From positions 1,847,001-1,911,000 of the forward strand of contig NZ_CP012382.1 of NCBI RefSeq assembly GCF_001267885.1: DNA of 64,000 nt, read 5' to 3'. A model generated the notes under the pieces. It did not search any database. It was not told the origin of the DNA and was given only the letters and a program-made list of their open reading frames with translations. Origin of the DNA: Streptomyces ambofaciens ATCC 23877 (lineage in GTDB: Bacteria; Actinomycetota; Actinomycetes; Streptomycetales; Streptomycetaceae). Positions 1 through 6,828 of the stretch are shown piece by piece (position 1 is the stretch's first letter; every line of letters starts with the position of its first letter). A program made the position numbers and the translations under genes.

Positions 1-63
1 GGGACCTCGCCGACGGCGCTGCCGGAGCCGCGGACCGGTGCGGACGCGGGACTCTACCTGTAG
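1..63 (+). CDS. 3' end of an upstream gene (partial)
   Basis: The frame beginning at base 1 stays open for 20 codons and ends at a TAG at 61-63. Almost every third position in it is G or C, the pattern of real Streptomyces coding sequence, so this is probably the C-terminus of a plus-strand gene cut by the window edge. The tail reads about LPEPRTGADAGLYL. It ends 16 bp before the DUF72 gene, which would suit an operon. No family can be named from so short a piece. Confidence 0.4.
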   Translation, partial: GTSPTALPEPRTGADAGLYL

Positions 64-79
64 CTGTTCTGATGGGGGT

Positions 80-829
80 ATGACCCTTTTCGTCGGCACG
101 TCGGGCTGGCAGTACCGGGACTGGCGGGACGTCCTGTACCCGCCCGGGCTGCCCGTGCGGCTGTGGCTGGAGCGGTACGCGGCCGACTTCGCGACGGTCG
201 AGATCAACAACGCGTTCTACCGGCTGCCGACGCGGGAGACGTTCGAGGCGTGGCGCGAGCGGGTGCCGGCCGACTTCGTGGTCGCGGTGAAGGCGAGCCG
301 GTACCTCACGCACATCAAGCGCCTGCGGGACCCGGCGGAACCGGTCGACCGGCTGATGACCCACGCGGCCGGCCTGGGTGACCGCCTCGGTCCCGTCCTG
401 CTGCAACTGCCGCCGACGCTGCGGGGCGACGCGGAGCTGCTGGACGCCTGCCTCGCGTGCTTCCCGCCCGGCACGCGGGTCGCGGTGGAGCCCCGGCACG
501 AGTCCTGGTGGACGCCCGAGGTGCGCGGTGTCCTGGAGGCCCGGGGCGCGGCACTGTGCTGGGCCGACGTCCGGGCCCGGCCGGTGGCGCCGCTGTGGCG
601 CACCACCGACTGGGGCTACGTCCGCTTCCACCAGGGGCGCGCCGCCGCCTGGCCGCGCTACGGCCGCCGGTCCCTTGCGACGTGGGTCCGGCGCATCCAG
701 GACACCTGGCCTCACAGGGACGTCTACACGTACTTCAACAACGACCCGAACGCGGCAGCCGTCCGCGACGCACAGGTCTTCGCCCGACTGGCGCGGACGT
801 CGGGGCTCCCGGTCACGCGCACGCCCTGA
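80..829 (+). CDS. DUF72 (YecE-like) family protein
   Basis: The protein has 249 residues and opens with FVGTSGWQYRDW, the signature of the DUF72 family, a TIM-barrel fold. Further family landmarks are EINNAFYRLP near residue 40 and the C-terminal YTYFNND segment. The biochemical role of DUF72 proteins is not settled; a nuclease-like or metal-dependent activity has been suggested from the fold. I chose the ATG at 80, just after a G-rich stretch, because an upstream in-frame start at 38 would overlap the preceding reading frame and add unconserved residues. The gene ends at a terminator-like structure facing the convergent GntR gene. Confidence 0.85.
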   Translation: MTLFVGTSGWQYRDWRDVLYPPGLPVRLWLERYAADFATVEINNAFYRLPTRETFEAWRERVPADFVVAVKASRYLTHIKRLRDPAEPVDRLMTHAAGLGDRLGPVLLQLPPTLRGDAELLDACLACFPPGTRVAVEPRHESWWTPEVRGVLEARGAALCWADVRARPVAPLWRTTDWGYVRFHQGRAAAWPRYGRRSLATWVRRIQDTWPHRDVYTYFNNDPNAAAVRDAQVFARLARTSGLPVTRTP

Positions 830-835
830 GGGGCG

Positions 836-890
836 CGGTGAGGCGCGCGACGGCCACCGCGGATCCGCGGCCGTCCGCCGGGCCTCACCG
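836..890. terminator. nested hairpin between convergent genes
   Basis: A 9-bp outer stem (CGGTGAGGC at 836-844 with GCCTCACCG at 882-890) encloses a second hairpin at 849-875 with GACGGCC/GGCCGTC arms and a GC-rich core. It sits between the stops of the plus-strand DUF72 gene and the minus-strand GntR gene, so it probably stops transcription from both sides. There is no U-tract, as is usual in Streptomyces. Confidence 0.6.
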
Positions 891-899
891 AAACGGCGC

Positions 900-1268
900 T
901 CACCCGCCGTAGGCCGCCCGCAGCGCGTCCCGCACGGCGGCCTCCGCGTTCTCCTCCGTGACCCCGAGCCGCCGTGCCCGCGACGCGTACTCCTGCGCGG
1001 CGGACGCCACCTCCCGCTCCGCCGCCGAGCCCGCGGCGGCGACGAACGTGCCGTTGCGCCCGCGCGTCTCGATCACCCCGTCCCCTTCCAGGGCCCGGTA
1101 CGCCTTGGCGACCGTGTTGGCCGCCAGGCCCAGGGACTCGGCCAGTCCGCGCACGGTCGGCAGCCGGTACCCGACCGGCAGCACCCCCGACCGCGCCTGT
1201 TCGGAGATCTGCGCACGCACCTGTTCGTAGGGCGGGGCACCGTCGTCGATGTCGATCCTCAAGGTCAC
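900..1268 (-). CDS. GntR family regulator, short YtrA-like type
   Basis: This 122-residue DNA-binding regulator has a winged helix-turn-helix spanning roughly residues 10-75 (PPYEQVRAQI, then YRLPTVRGLAESLGL and NTVAKAYRALEGDGVIETR). The C-terminal part is only about 45 helical residues, so there is no large effector domain. That is typical of the YtrA subfamily, which usually controls a neighbouring transporter operon. No ABC transporter lies beside it here, so its target is unknown. I chose the GTG at 1268; an upstream in-frame ATG at 1307 would add 13 unconserved residues. It is divergent from the GNAT gene, with 71 bp between their starts. Confidence 0.85.
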   Translation of the reverse strand: MTLRIDIDDGAPPYEQVRAQISEQARSGVLPVGYRLPTVRGLAESLGLAANTVAKAYRALEGDGVIETRGRNGTFVAAAGSAAEREVASAAQEYASRARRLGVTEENAEAAVRDALRAAYGG

Positions 1269-1339
1269 GCGGCGATTGTCCCGCACCCACGGAAAAATGG
1301 GAGGCAACCGCCCGCCGGACCGCCGTAGCGTGCGCTCAC

Positions 1340-2269
1340 ATGACCGTTCTCGTGCGCGACCTGCGTTCCGACGATCCGGCCGACGTCGCGGCCTTCGCCC
1401 GCGTCCGCCACCTCGCCCTGCCGTTCATCCTGTGGACGCCCCAGGCCGTCGTCCACCACCTCCTGCACACCCACCCGGACGCCCGGAGCCGGTCCCTCGT
1501 CGCGGAGGAGGACGGGGAGGTGATCGGCACGGCCCAGATCGGGCTGGTGCACGACAGTCCGGAGCCCGAACAGGCGTACCTGAACATCTACGTCCACCCG
1601 GACAGGGTCCGGCGCGGCGCCGGCGGGCTGCTGGTGCGCACGGCCGAGGAGCACCTCGCCACCGAGGGCGCGAGGAAGCTGTTCGCCTGGGTGCTGGACG
1701 AGCCCGCCCACCTGGCCTTCGCCGAGCGGCACGGCTACGAGCGGCGGCGGTCCGCCCACTTCCTCCGCCTCGGTCTGGCGGACAGCACCCTCCCGCCCCC
1801 GCCGCCCCTCCCCCCGGGCGTCGAACTGCGCACCGCCGCCGACTTCGCCGACGATCCGCGCCCGATGTTCGAGCTGGACGCGGAGACGCTGGCGGACGAA
1901 CCGAGCGACGTCGCGATGGAGTTCACGGACTACGAGGCCTGGCTCGCCGAGACCTGGCGGCATCCGCTGCTGAACCGGGAACTGACCTCGGTCGCGGTGG
2001 CCGACGGCCGCCCCGTCGCCTTCAGCGTCGCCTACACCGACGGCGGCACCCGCTACTCGAGTGCGATGACCGGCACGGTCCGCGCCCACCGCGGCCGGGG
2101 CCTCGCCAAGCTCACGAAGACCGACTCCCTGCGCCGGGCCCGCGCCGCCGGGTGCACGGAGGCGTTCACGGGCAACGACACCGACAACGGCCCGATGCTG
2201 GCGATCAACAAGTGGCTCGGGTACGAGGTCTGCGGGACGGAGGTGCGGTATGTCCGCGAACTCGGCTGA
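1340..2269 (+). CDS. GNAT family N-acetyltransferase, tandem domains
   Basis: The 309-residue protein has two GNAT-like halves. The N-terminal half (about 1-150) carries the acetyl-CoA site region YVHPDRVRRGAGGLLV. The C-terminal half (about 160-309) carries TVRAHRGRGLAKLTK, the R/Q-x-x-G-x-G/A pantetheine loop, followed by NxxxNxxMLAINKWLGY, the usual end of a GNAT fold. It should transfer an acetyl group from acetyl-CoA to an unknown amine. A longer open frame extends upstream, but the ATG at 1340 is where the conserved domain begins. Its last 20 bp overlap the DUF402 gene, so the two are probably co-translated. Confidence 0.85.
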   Translation: MTVLVRDLRSDDPADVAAFARVRHLALPFILWTPQAVVHHLLHTHPDARSRSLVAEEDGEVIGTAQIGLVHDSPEPEQAYLNIYVHPDRVRRGAGGLLVRTAEEHLATEGARKLFAWVLDEPAHLAFAERHGYERRRSAHFLRLGLADSTLPPPPPLPPGVELRTAADFADDPRPMFELDAETLADEPSDVAMEFTDYEAWLAETWRHPLLNRELTSVAVADGRPVAFSVAYTDGGTRYSSAMTGTVRAHRGRGLAKLTKTDSLRRARAAGCTEAFTGNDTDNGPMLAINKWLGYEVCGTEVRYVRELG

Positions 2270-2768
2270 GGCACCGACCGGTGTGGACGTGGTCCTGGTC
2301 AAGGCGGGCCGTACGAAGATCCGTTACGCGAGCCGGCTGCTGCACGACGACGGCACCCGCCTCGCCGTCCGCGCCCCCTGGGCCGGCACCGGCGTCCGCG
2401 ACTTCGGCTTCGTCCGCTTCGAGGCGGGCGACGTCTTCACCGAGTACTACTGGCGCGACCGCTGGTACGCGGTGAAGGAGGTGCGGACCGGGACGGGCGT
2501 GCTGAAGGGCTGGTACTGCGACATCACCCGCCCCGCCGTGCTCACCGGCACGGAACTGGTCGTGGAGGACCTCGACCTGGACCTGTGGCGCTCCGCGGAC
2601 GGCACGGACGTACGGCGGCTGGACGAGGACGAGTTCGCCGGGAGCGGGCTGGCGGAGCGGGACCCCGGGGCCGCTGCCGCCGCCGTGGCCGCCCTGGACG
2701 AGCTGGAGCGGCTGGCCCGAGGGAAGGGGTTCACCGACCTGCTGTCATCACCCGAGCGCTCACAGTGA
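2250..2768 (+). CDS. DUF402 domain protein
   Basis: This 172-residue cytoplasmic protein matches the DUF402 family: FEYYWRDRWYAVKEV-like and GWYCDITRPA segments lie around residues 70-95, followed by the acidic VVEDLDLDLW core. Some DUF402 proteins hydrolyse nucleoside tri- or diphosphates with divalent metal, and the acidic core would fit that. The C-terminus is an Ala-rich helix typical of Streptomyces homologues. The start lies inside the end of the acetyltransferase gene, so coupling is likely. The specific substrate is unknown. Confidence 0.8.
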   Translation: MSANSAEAPTGVDVVLVKAGRTKIRYASRLLHDDGTRLAVRAPWAGTGVRDFGFVRFEAGDVFTEYYWRDRWYAVKEVRTGTGVLKGWYCDITRPAVLTGTELVVEDLDLDLWRSADGTDVRRLDEDEFAGSGLAERDPGAAAAAVAALDELERLARGKGFTDLLSSPERSQ

Positions 2769-2906
2769 CGCCCGGTACCGACGGCACGGGCGTGGCACGG
2801 GAACGTGACAACCGCCACTGACAGGAATGCATCGATGAGCAAGTCTCGGGGAAAGGGTCTACCTCCGTGACAACGCGGAACCCGGTGGATCCGTAAGGAG
2901 GCAGCC

Positions 2907-3041
2907 ATGCGCCGTCTGACCGTGCAGAAGCCCCTGAAGAAGACCGACGCCCGCCGTGTCCGCGAGGAGACCGACGAGCGCCCCTCGGGGCGCCCGGAGG
3001 TCCGCAAGGACATCGCGCGCACGTGGTGGCCGGACAGCTGA
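2907..3041 (+). CDS. small basic protein, unknown function (44 aa)
   Basis: A 44-residue frame begins with MRRLTVQKPLKK and ends TWWPDS. A near-perfect Shine-Dalgarno, AAGGAGG at 2895-2901, lies 5-6 bp before the ATG. G/C is strongly preferred at third positions. The peptide is rich in Arg, Lys and Asp/Glu, has no signal peptide or membrane segment, and has two adjacent Trp near the end. It is alone between the DUF402 gene and a minus-strand acetyltransferase gene. I do not recognise the family; the strong ribosome site is the best evidence that it is real. Confidence 0.6.
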   Translation: MRRLTVQKPLKKTDARRVREETDERPSGRPEVRKDIARTWWPDS

Positions 3042-3067
3042 CCGGGCCGGTCACGTCATGAGACGCG

Positions 3068-3550
3068 TCAGAGCAGCCGCTTGCGGTAGTGGAGGCGGTC
3101 GTAGGGCCCGTCCGTCCGGCGCTCCACGAGTTCGTAGCCGTACTTCGGGTAGATCTTCTGGTTCTCCCACATCAGGGCGTTGGTGTAGAGCCTGACCTCG
3201 GGCAGGCCCAGTGCCCGCGCGCGTGCGTCCACGAAGCGCAGCAGCCGTCGCCCCACGCCGCCGCCGTGTGCGTCGGGGTGGACGGCGATGCTGTCGAGGA
3301 ACAGGTGGTCCGCGAAGACCTCCAGGACCACGACGCCCACCACTTCCCCGCCCTCGCCGGGCCCGTCGCCCTCGCCCGGCCTCGTCGCGACGAACACCTT
3401 CCCCGCGGCCACGTTCGCCGCGTGGTCCGCCTCCATGGGCCTGGGCACCACCGCGATGCGCTCGATGTAGGGGCGGTAGGCGGCGTCCGTGACGGCCTTC
3501 ACCGCCGGCACGTCCGCGGTGACCGCCTGTCTGATCCGCTCTTGCGTCAT
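3068..3550 (-). CDS. GNAT family N-acetyltransferase
   Basis: This single-domain GNAT enzyme has 160 residues. It starts RQAVTADVPAVKAVTDAAY, has the acetyl-CoA loop DAHGGGVGRRLLRF near residue 100, and ends with LYTNALMWENQKIYPKYGYELVERR-type beta-strand and helix. It should acetylate a small molecule or amine of unknown identity. The open frame runs far upstream across the LPMO region, but the ATG at 3550 is the only start that gives a normal GNAT length. It is divergent from the LPMO gene. Confidence 0.85.
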   Translation of the reverse strand: MTQERIRQAVTADVPAVKAVTDAAYRPYIERIAVVPRPMEADHAANVAAGKVFVATRPGEGDGPGEGGEVVGVVVLEVFADHLFLDSIAVHPDAHGGGVGRRLLRFVDARARALGLPEVRLYTNALMWENQKIYPKYGYELVERRTDGPYDRLHYRKRLL

Positions 3551-3727
3551 GCCGCGAACGGTAGCTACCTGAGCCCAGCCTGAGCACTCCCTTAACGCGA
3601 CCATAAGGATCTCCGTCACCCGCCTCCAGCAGGCGATTTCACGGTTTCCCGGGGCTAGCTTGCTGATCACCCCCACGGGTTCCGGCCCGGAGTCCACGTC
3701 CCCCGTGACCGTTTCGAGGAGTTCCCC

Positions 3728-4789
3728 ATGCCCGCATCGTCCGCCTCCCGCAGGGTCGCCGCCGTCGCCGTCGCCGGTCTCGCCCCGCTCGCCCTGACCA
3801 CGCTGGCCGCCGCCCCCGCGTCCGCGCACGGTTCGATGGGCGACCCGGTCAGCCGGGTCTCGCAGTGTCACGCCGAGGGGCCCGAGAACCCGAGGTCCGC
3901 GGCGTGCAAGGCGGCCGTCGCGGCCGGCGGCACGCAGGCGCTGTACGACTGGAACGGCATCCGCATCGGCAACGCCGCCGGCAAGCACCAGGAGCTGATT
4001 CCGGACGGCAAGCTGTGCAGCGCCAACGACCCGGCCTTCAAGGGCATGGACCTGGCGCGTGCCGACTGGCCCGCGACCGACGTGAGCAGCGGTGCGTACA
4101 CCTTCAAGTACCGTGTGACGGCTCCGCACAAGGGCACCTTCAAGGTGTACGTCACCAAGCCCGGGTACGACCCGGCGCAGCCGCTGGGCTGGGATGACCT
4201 GGACCTGTCCGCCCCGGTGGCGACGGTCACCGACCCGGTCGCCTCGGGCGGGTTCTACACCTTCTCCGGCACCCTTCCCGAGCGCTCCGGCAAGCACCTG
4301 CTGTACGCGGTGTGGCAGCGCTCGGACAGCCCGGAGGCCTTCTACTCCTGCTCCGACGTCTCCTTCGGCGGTGACGGGGGCTCGGCCGCGGGCGGTTCGG
4401 CCCCGGCCGAGGACGCCTCCGGGGAAGCCGCTCCGGCTCCCGCGGCCTCCGCGCCGTCCGAGGAGCAGATCGCGGCCGCGGCCGACAGGTCGACGATCGA
4501 GCACCACGGCCACGGCGACCAGGACGCCCAGACGACGACGGACCCGAAGGACCCGGCCGGCCCGGACACCCCGGAGGCGGCGCCCGACGCGGCCACCGAG
4601 CCGGCCGCGGGTGAGCCCAACGAGGTCAGGGCCGCCGGCGCCGGCACCGAGAACCTCGCCGAGACCGGCGGGGACAGCACCACGCCCTACATCGCCGTCG
4701 GCGGTGCCGCCGCCCTCGCGGTGGGCGCGGCGGCGCTGTTCGCGTCGGTCCGCCGCCGTGCGCAGACCGGTGGCCGGCACGGCCGCTGA
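3728..4789 (+). CDS. secreted, sortase-anchored AA10 lytic polysaccharide monooxygenase
   Basis: The 353-residue precursor has a signal peptide (about residues 1-33, ending PASA). Cleavage exposes His34, the first ligand of the copper histidine brace of AA10 enzymes. The catalytic domain covers about 34-215, with a second His in TAPHKGTF and conserved Trp/Tyr positions. These enzymes oxidatively cleave chitin or cellulose chains with copper and an oxygen co-substrate. A Pro/Ala/Glu-rich linker follows. LAETG at residues 310-314, one hydrophobic helix and an RRR tail form a sortase cell-wall anchor of the LAxTG (class E) type. Tethering to the wall is unusual for LPMOs, most of which are freely secreted, and suggests a role at the hyphal surface. 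Confidence 0.9.
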   Translation: MPASSASRRVAAVAVAGLAPLALTTLAAAPASAHGSMGDPVSRVSQCHAEGPENPRSAACKAAVAAGGTQALYDWNGIRIGNAAGKHQELIPDGKLCSANDPAFKGMDLARADWPATDVSSGAYTFKYRVTAPHKGTFKVYVTKPGYDPAQPLGWDDLDLSAPVATVTDPVASGGFYTFSGTLPERSGKHLLYAVWQRSDSPEAFYSCSDVSFGGDGGSAAGGSAPAEDASGEAAPAPAASAPSEEQIAAAADRSTIEHHGHGDQDAQTTTDPKDPAGPDTPEAAPDAATEPAAGEPNEVRAAGAGTENLAETGGDSTTPYIAVGGAAALAVGAAALFASVRRRAQTGGRHGR

Positions 4790-4806
4790 CCCGGGGCACG
4801 GGGGGC

Positions 4807-4845
4807 GCGGGGCCTGTCGGGCGGCTCAGGCCGGACAGGCCCCGC
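4807..4845. terminator. hairpin between convergent LPMO and lipase genes
   Basis: The 12-bp perfect arms GCGGGGCCTGTC (4807-4818) and GACAGGCCCCGC (4834-4845) flank a 15-nt loop. The element lies 18 bp after the LPMO stop and 20 bp after the lipase stop on the other strand, so it probably acts in both directions. Confidence 0.7.
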
Positions 4846-4864
4846 GTGGTGTGCCGGGCCGGGG

Positions 4865-5728
4865 TCAGTCGAAGACCGAGGCGCAGGTGGTGGGCGTGGC
4901 GTGCGCCGGGTCCAGGGCGCCCGCCACCGCGTGGAAGGCGACGCGGTCGAAGAGCCCGATCGCCAGGTGCTCGGACAGGTCGACGGGGCACAGGTCCTGC
5001 AACAGGACGTTGCGCACCCCGGGGCCGCTCAGGTACTGGCTGCGGTACGGGGTGACCACCTGGTCGTACCGGGTGGCGAGGACGGTGTAGCGGACGCCGG
5101 GCACGGTGTCGCCGCCCTCGTTCAGCCTGGTGAGGACGTCGGAACCGACGACCTGGTCGGCGAGGGCGGGGGTGTGCTCGTCCAGCAGGTCCCCCACGCC
5201 GGGGAAGTGCGGCAGCAGCCGGGTGAGGCCGGACAGCGTGGTGCCGTGGTTGCTGGGCGCGATGCCGACCAGGGCGTTCACCTCGTCGGCTCCGCCGAGG
5301 AACTTCAGGTAGTAGCGGGGCATCATGCCGCCCTGGGAGTGGCCGACGATGTCGGTCTCGGCGGCGCCGGTCGCGTCGAGCACCTTGTCGACGTAGGCGG
5401 CGAGCTGCTCCGCGGACTTCTCGACCGGGCCGAGGCCGTGGAAGAACGGGACGCCGGGCAGTTGGCCGTAGTCGAGGGAGAAGACGCAGTACCCGCGGTC
5501 CTCGAGGTAGGGCGCGAGGCCCAGCCAGTTGTCGACGGAGTTCCCGAAGGTGCCGTGGACCAGGACGACGGGGCGCGGGTGGGCGGCGGAGGGCCGGCAG
5601 GAGTAGTCGTTCCAGCCGGCGCTCGGCCGCGCGTCGGCGGCCTGGGCGGTGGTGGCGGGGACCAGGGCGGCCACGGCGGTCAGCAGCAGCGCGGCCAGGG
5701 GTCTGAGCACTCGCTTGAAGGGCAGCAT
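4865..5728 (-). CDS. secreted lipase, alpha/beta hydrolase (Lipase_2 / EstA-like)
   Basis: The 287-residue precursor has a signal peptide ending TTAQA near residue 30. The mature part has the oxyanion segment VVLVHGTFGN, the nucleophile elbow GHSQGG near residue 140, and downstream Asp and His that could complete the triad. The form fits class-2 lipases such as those of Bacillus and Streptomyces, which cleave acylglycerols outside the cell. The ATG at 5728 follows AGGAG by about 8 bp. Cysteines near residue 43 and in the C-terminal third could form disulfides. A palindrome and a direct-repeat pair lie upstream and may regulate it. Confidence 0.88.
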   Translation of the reverse strand: MLPFKRVLRPLAALLLTAVAALVPATTAQAADARPSAGWNDYSCRPSAAHPRPVVLVHGTFGNSVDNWLGLAPYLEDRGYCVFSLDYGQLPGVPFFHGLGPVEKSAEQLAAYVDKVLDATGAAETDIVGHSQGGMMPRYYLKFLGGADEVNALVGIAPSNHGTTLSGLTRLLPHFPGVGDLLDEHTPALADQVVGSDVLTRLNEGGDTVPGVRYTVLATRYDQVVTPYRSQYLSGPGVRNVLLQDLCPVDLSEHLAIGLFDRVAFHAVAGALDPAHATPTTCASVFD

Positions 5729-5776
5729 CGGGTGATCTCCTTGCGGCTCAAGGGAGGTGCGGCGGCAGGACGCCCT

Positions 5777-5790
5777 GTGATCCGGATCAC
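5777..5790. promoter_or_regulatory. 14-bp palindrome upstream of the lipase gene
   Basis: GTGATCCGGATCAC is a perfect palindrome about 50 bp before the lipase start. It matches the Streptomyces Crp half-site pattern GTG-N6-GNCAC except for one base (A for G at position 10). Further upstream are two direct copies of AAGTTACG at 5810-5817 and 5837-5844, spaced 27 bp start to start. These are candidate operators; neither has experimental support here. Confidence 0.4.
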
Positions 5791-5901
5791 GGGATGCTGT
5801 TCACTCATCAAGTTACGGTCGGGTAGTGCAGGCGTGAAGTTACGCGTCGGTAAAAACTTCCAGTGATAACCGGCACCGGTCGCGGCGCAGGTGACGAGGG
5901 G

Positions 5902-6375
5902 TCACCAGGTGGGCCGCAGGGGCCCGTTGGGGGCGACGCGCGCCAGGAGGCCGTGCAGCGCGCGCACCTCGACCTCGCCGATGACCTCGGCCCACGCGCG
6001 CACCGCCTCGGCCGCGGCCTCCTCGGCGGCCCGCGTGCAGTCCCACCCCCGCTCGGTGAGCACGATCAGCCGGGCCCGCGCGTCGACGGGGTGCGGTCGG
6101 CGTTCGGCGAACCCCTTGCGGACGAGCTCCTCGACGAGCTGACTGGCGGCCTGCTTGGTCGTGCCGAGGTGCGCGGCGAGGTCGGTGACCGTGGCGCCGT
6201 CCGGGGCGAGCCGGGCGAACGCGAAGCCGTGGGCGGGCCGCAGGCCCTCGAAGCCACGGGCGACGACGCCCTCGTGGATGCGCTGTGTGAGTCCGCCGGC
6301 GGCGGCGAGCAGCGCGGCGGACAGGGCCATGGCGTCGGAGTTCTGCACGGGGGAATTGAAACACCCTTGACGCAT
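5902..6375 (-). CDS. MarR family transcriptional regulator
   Basis: This 157-residue winged-helix repressor has its recognition helix in TVTDLAAHLGTTKQAASQLVEELVRKGFAERRP (about 70-102), followed by the wing HPVDARARLIVLT. MarR dimers bind palindromes and are usually released by small phenolic or oxidant ligands. The ATG at 6375 directly abuts a perfect 19-bp palindrome, and no Shine-Dalgarno precedes it, so the message may be leaderless. Alternative starts are a GTG at 6348 and an ATG at 6330. The divergent cupin gene has a second palindrome before it, so MarR probably represses both itself and the cupin. Confidence 0.85.
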   Translation of the reverse strand: MRQGCFNSPVQNSDAMALSAALLAAAGGLTQRIHEGVVARGFEGLRPAHGFAFARLAPDGATVTDLAAHLGTTKQAASQLVEELVRKGFAERRPHPVDARARLIVLTERGWDCTRAAEEAAAEAVRAWAEVIGEVEVRALHGLLARVAPNGPLRPTW

Positions 6376-6422
6376 TGGTCAAGCAGCTTGACCATAGGGG
6401 AAGTAGTCAAGCAACTTGACCA
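6376..6422. promoter_or_regulatory. two MarR operators in the MarR-cupin divergent region
   Basis: Site 1 (6376-6394) reads TGGTCAAGCAGCTTGACCA, a perfect 19-bp palindrome. Site 2 (6404-6422) reads TAGTCAAGCAACTTGACCA, the same sequence with two arm mismatches. Centres are 28 bp apart. They share the core TCAAG-N3-CTTGA and lie between the two divergent starts, the classic layout for MarR autorepression and repression of the neighbour. Confidence 0.8.
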
Positions 6423-6441
6423 TTCAGCGAGGAGTCCCGCC

Positions 6442-6816
6442 ATGCCCGTCGTCCGCTCGTCCGAAGCCGTGACCCACGAGATCCACGGCGCCCGCTTCGT
6501 CTCGTACGCCGCTCCCCGCACCGGCAGCAAGGAGCTGTGCGCCTGGCGGGGCGAGATCCCGGCCGGGACGAGGGCGCCCGCGCACACCGTCAACCGGGAG
6601 GAGATCTTCCACCTGCTCACCGGCGAGCTGCTGATCACCCTCGACGGCCGCACCGAGCGCGTCACCGCGGGCGACACGGTGATCATCAACGCGGGAGCCA
6701 CCTTCGCCGTCGAGAATGACACCGACCGGACCGCGACGTCCTGGGTCACCACCTCCGTGGGCCTGGAGGCCGAGCTGGCCGACGGCACCCGGATCACTCC
6801 CCCGTGGGCCAACTGA
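6442..6816 (+). CDS. cupin domain protein
   Basis: This 124-residue single cupin has motif 1 around residues 45-62 (HTVNREEIFHLLTGELLI, with a His, two Glu and the G) and motif 2 in ITAGDTVIINAGATFAVENDT-like residues, where the usual metal-binding His is replaced by Ala/Phe. It is a small cytoplasmic protein, perhaps a ligand-binding or weak dioxygenase-type cupin. The ATG at 6442 follows GAGGAG by 8 bp. It is divergent from the MarR gene with a matching operator in front, so it is the probable target of that repressor. The substrate is unknown. Confidence 0.8.
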   Translation: MPVVRSSEAVTHEIHGARFVSYAAPRTGSKELCAWRGEIPAGTRAPAHTVNREEIFHLLTGELLITLDGRTERVTAGDTVIINAGATFAVENDTDRTATSWVTTSVGLEAELADGTRITPPWAN

Positions 6817-6828
6817 CCCGCGGGGGCC

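Noticed and set aside
2835..2870. Short frame MSKSRGKGLPP between the DUF402 gene and the 44-residue gene
   Set aside because: Only 11 codons with no ribosome site; too short to support.
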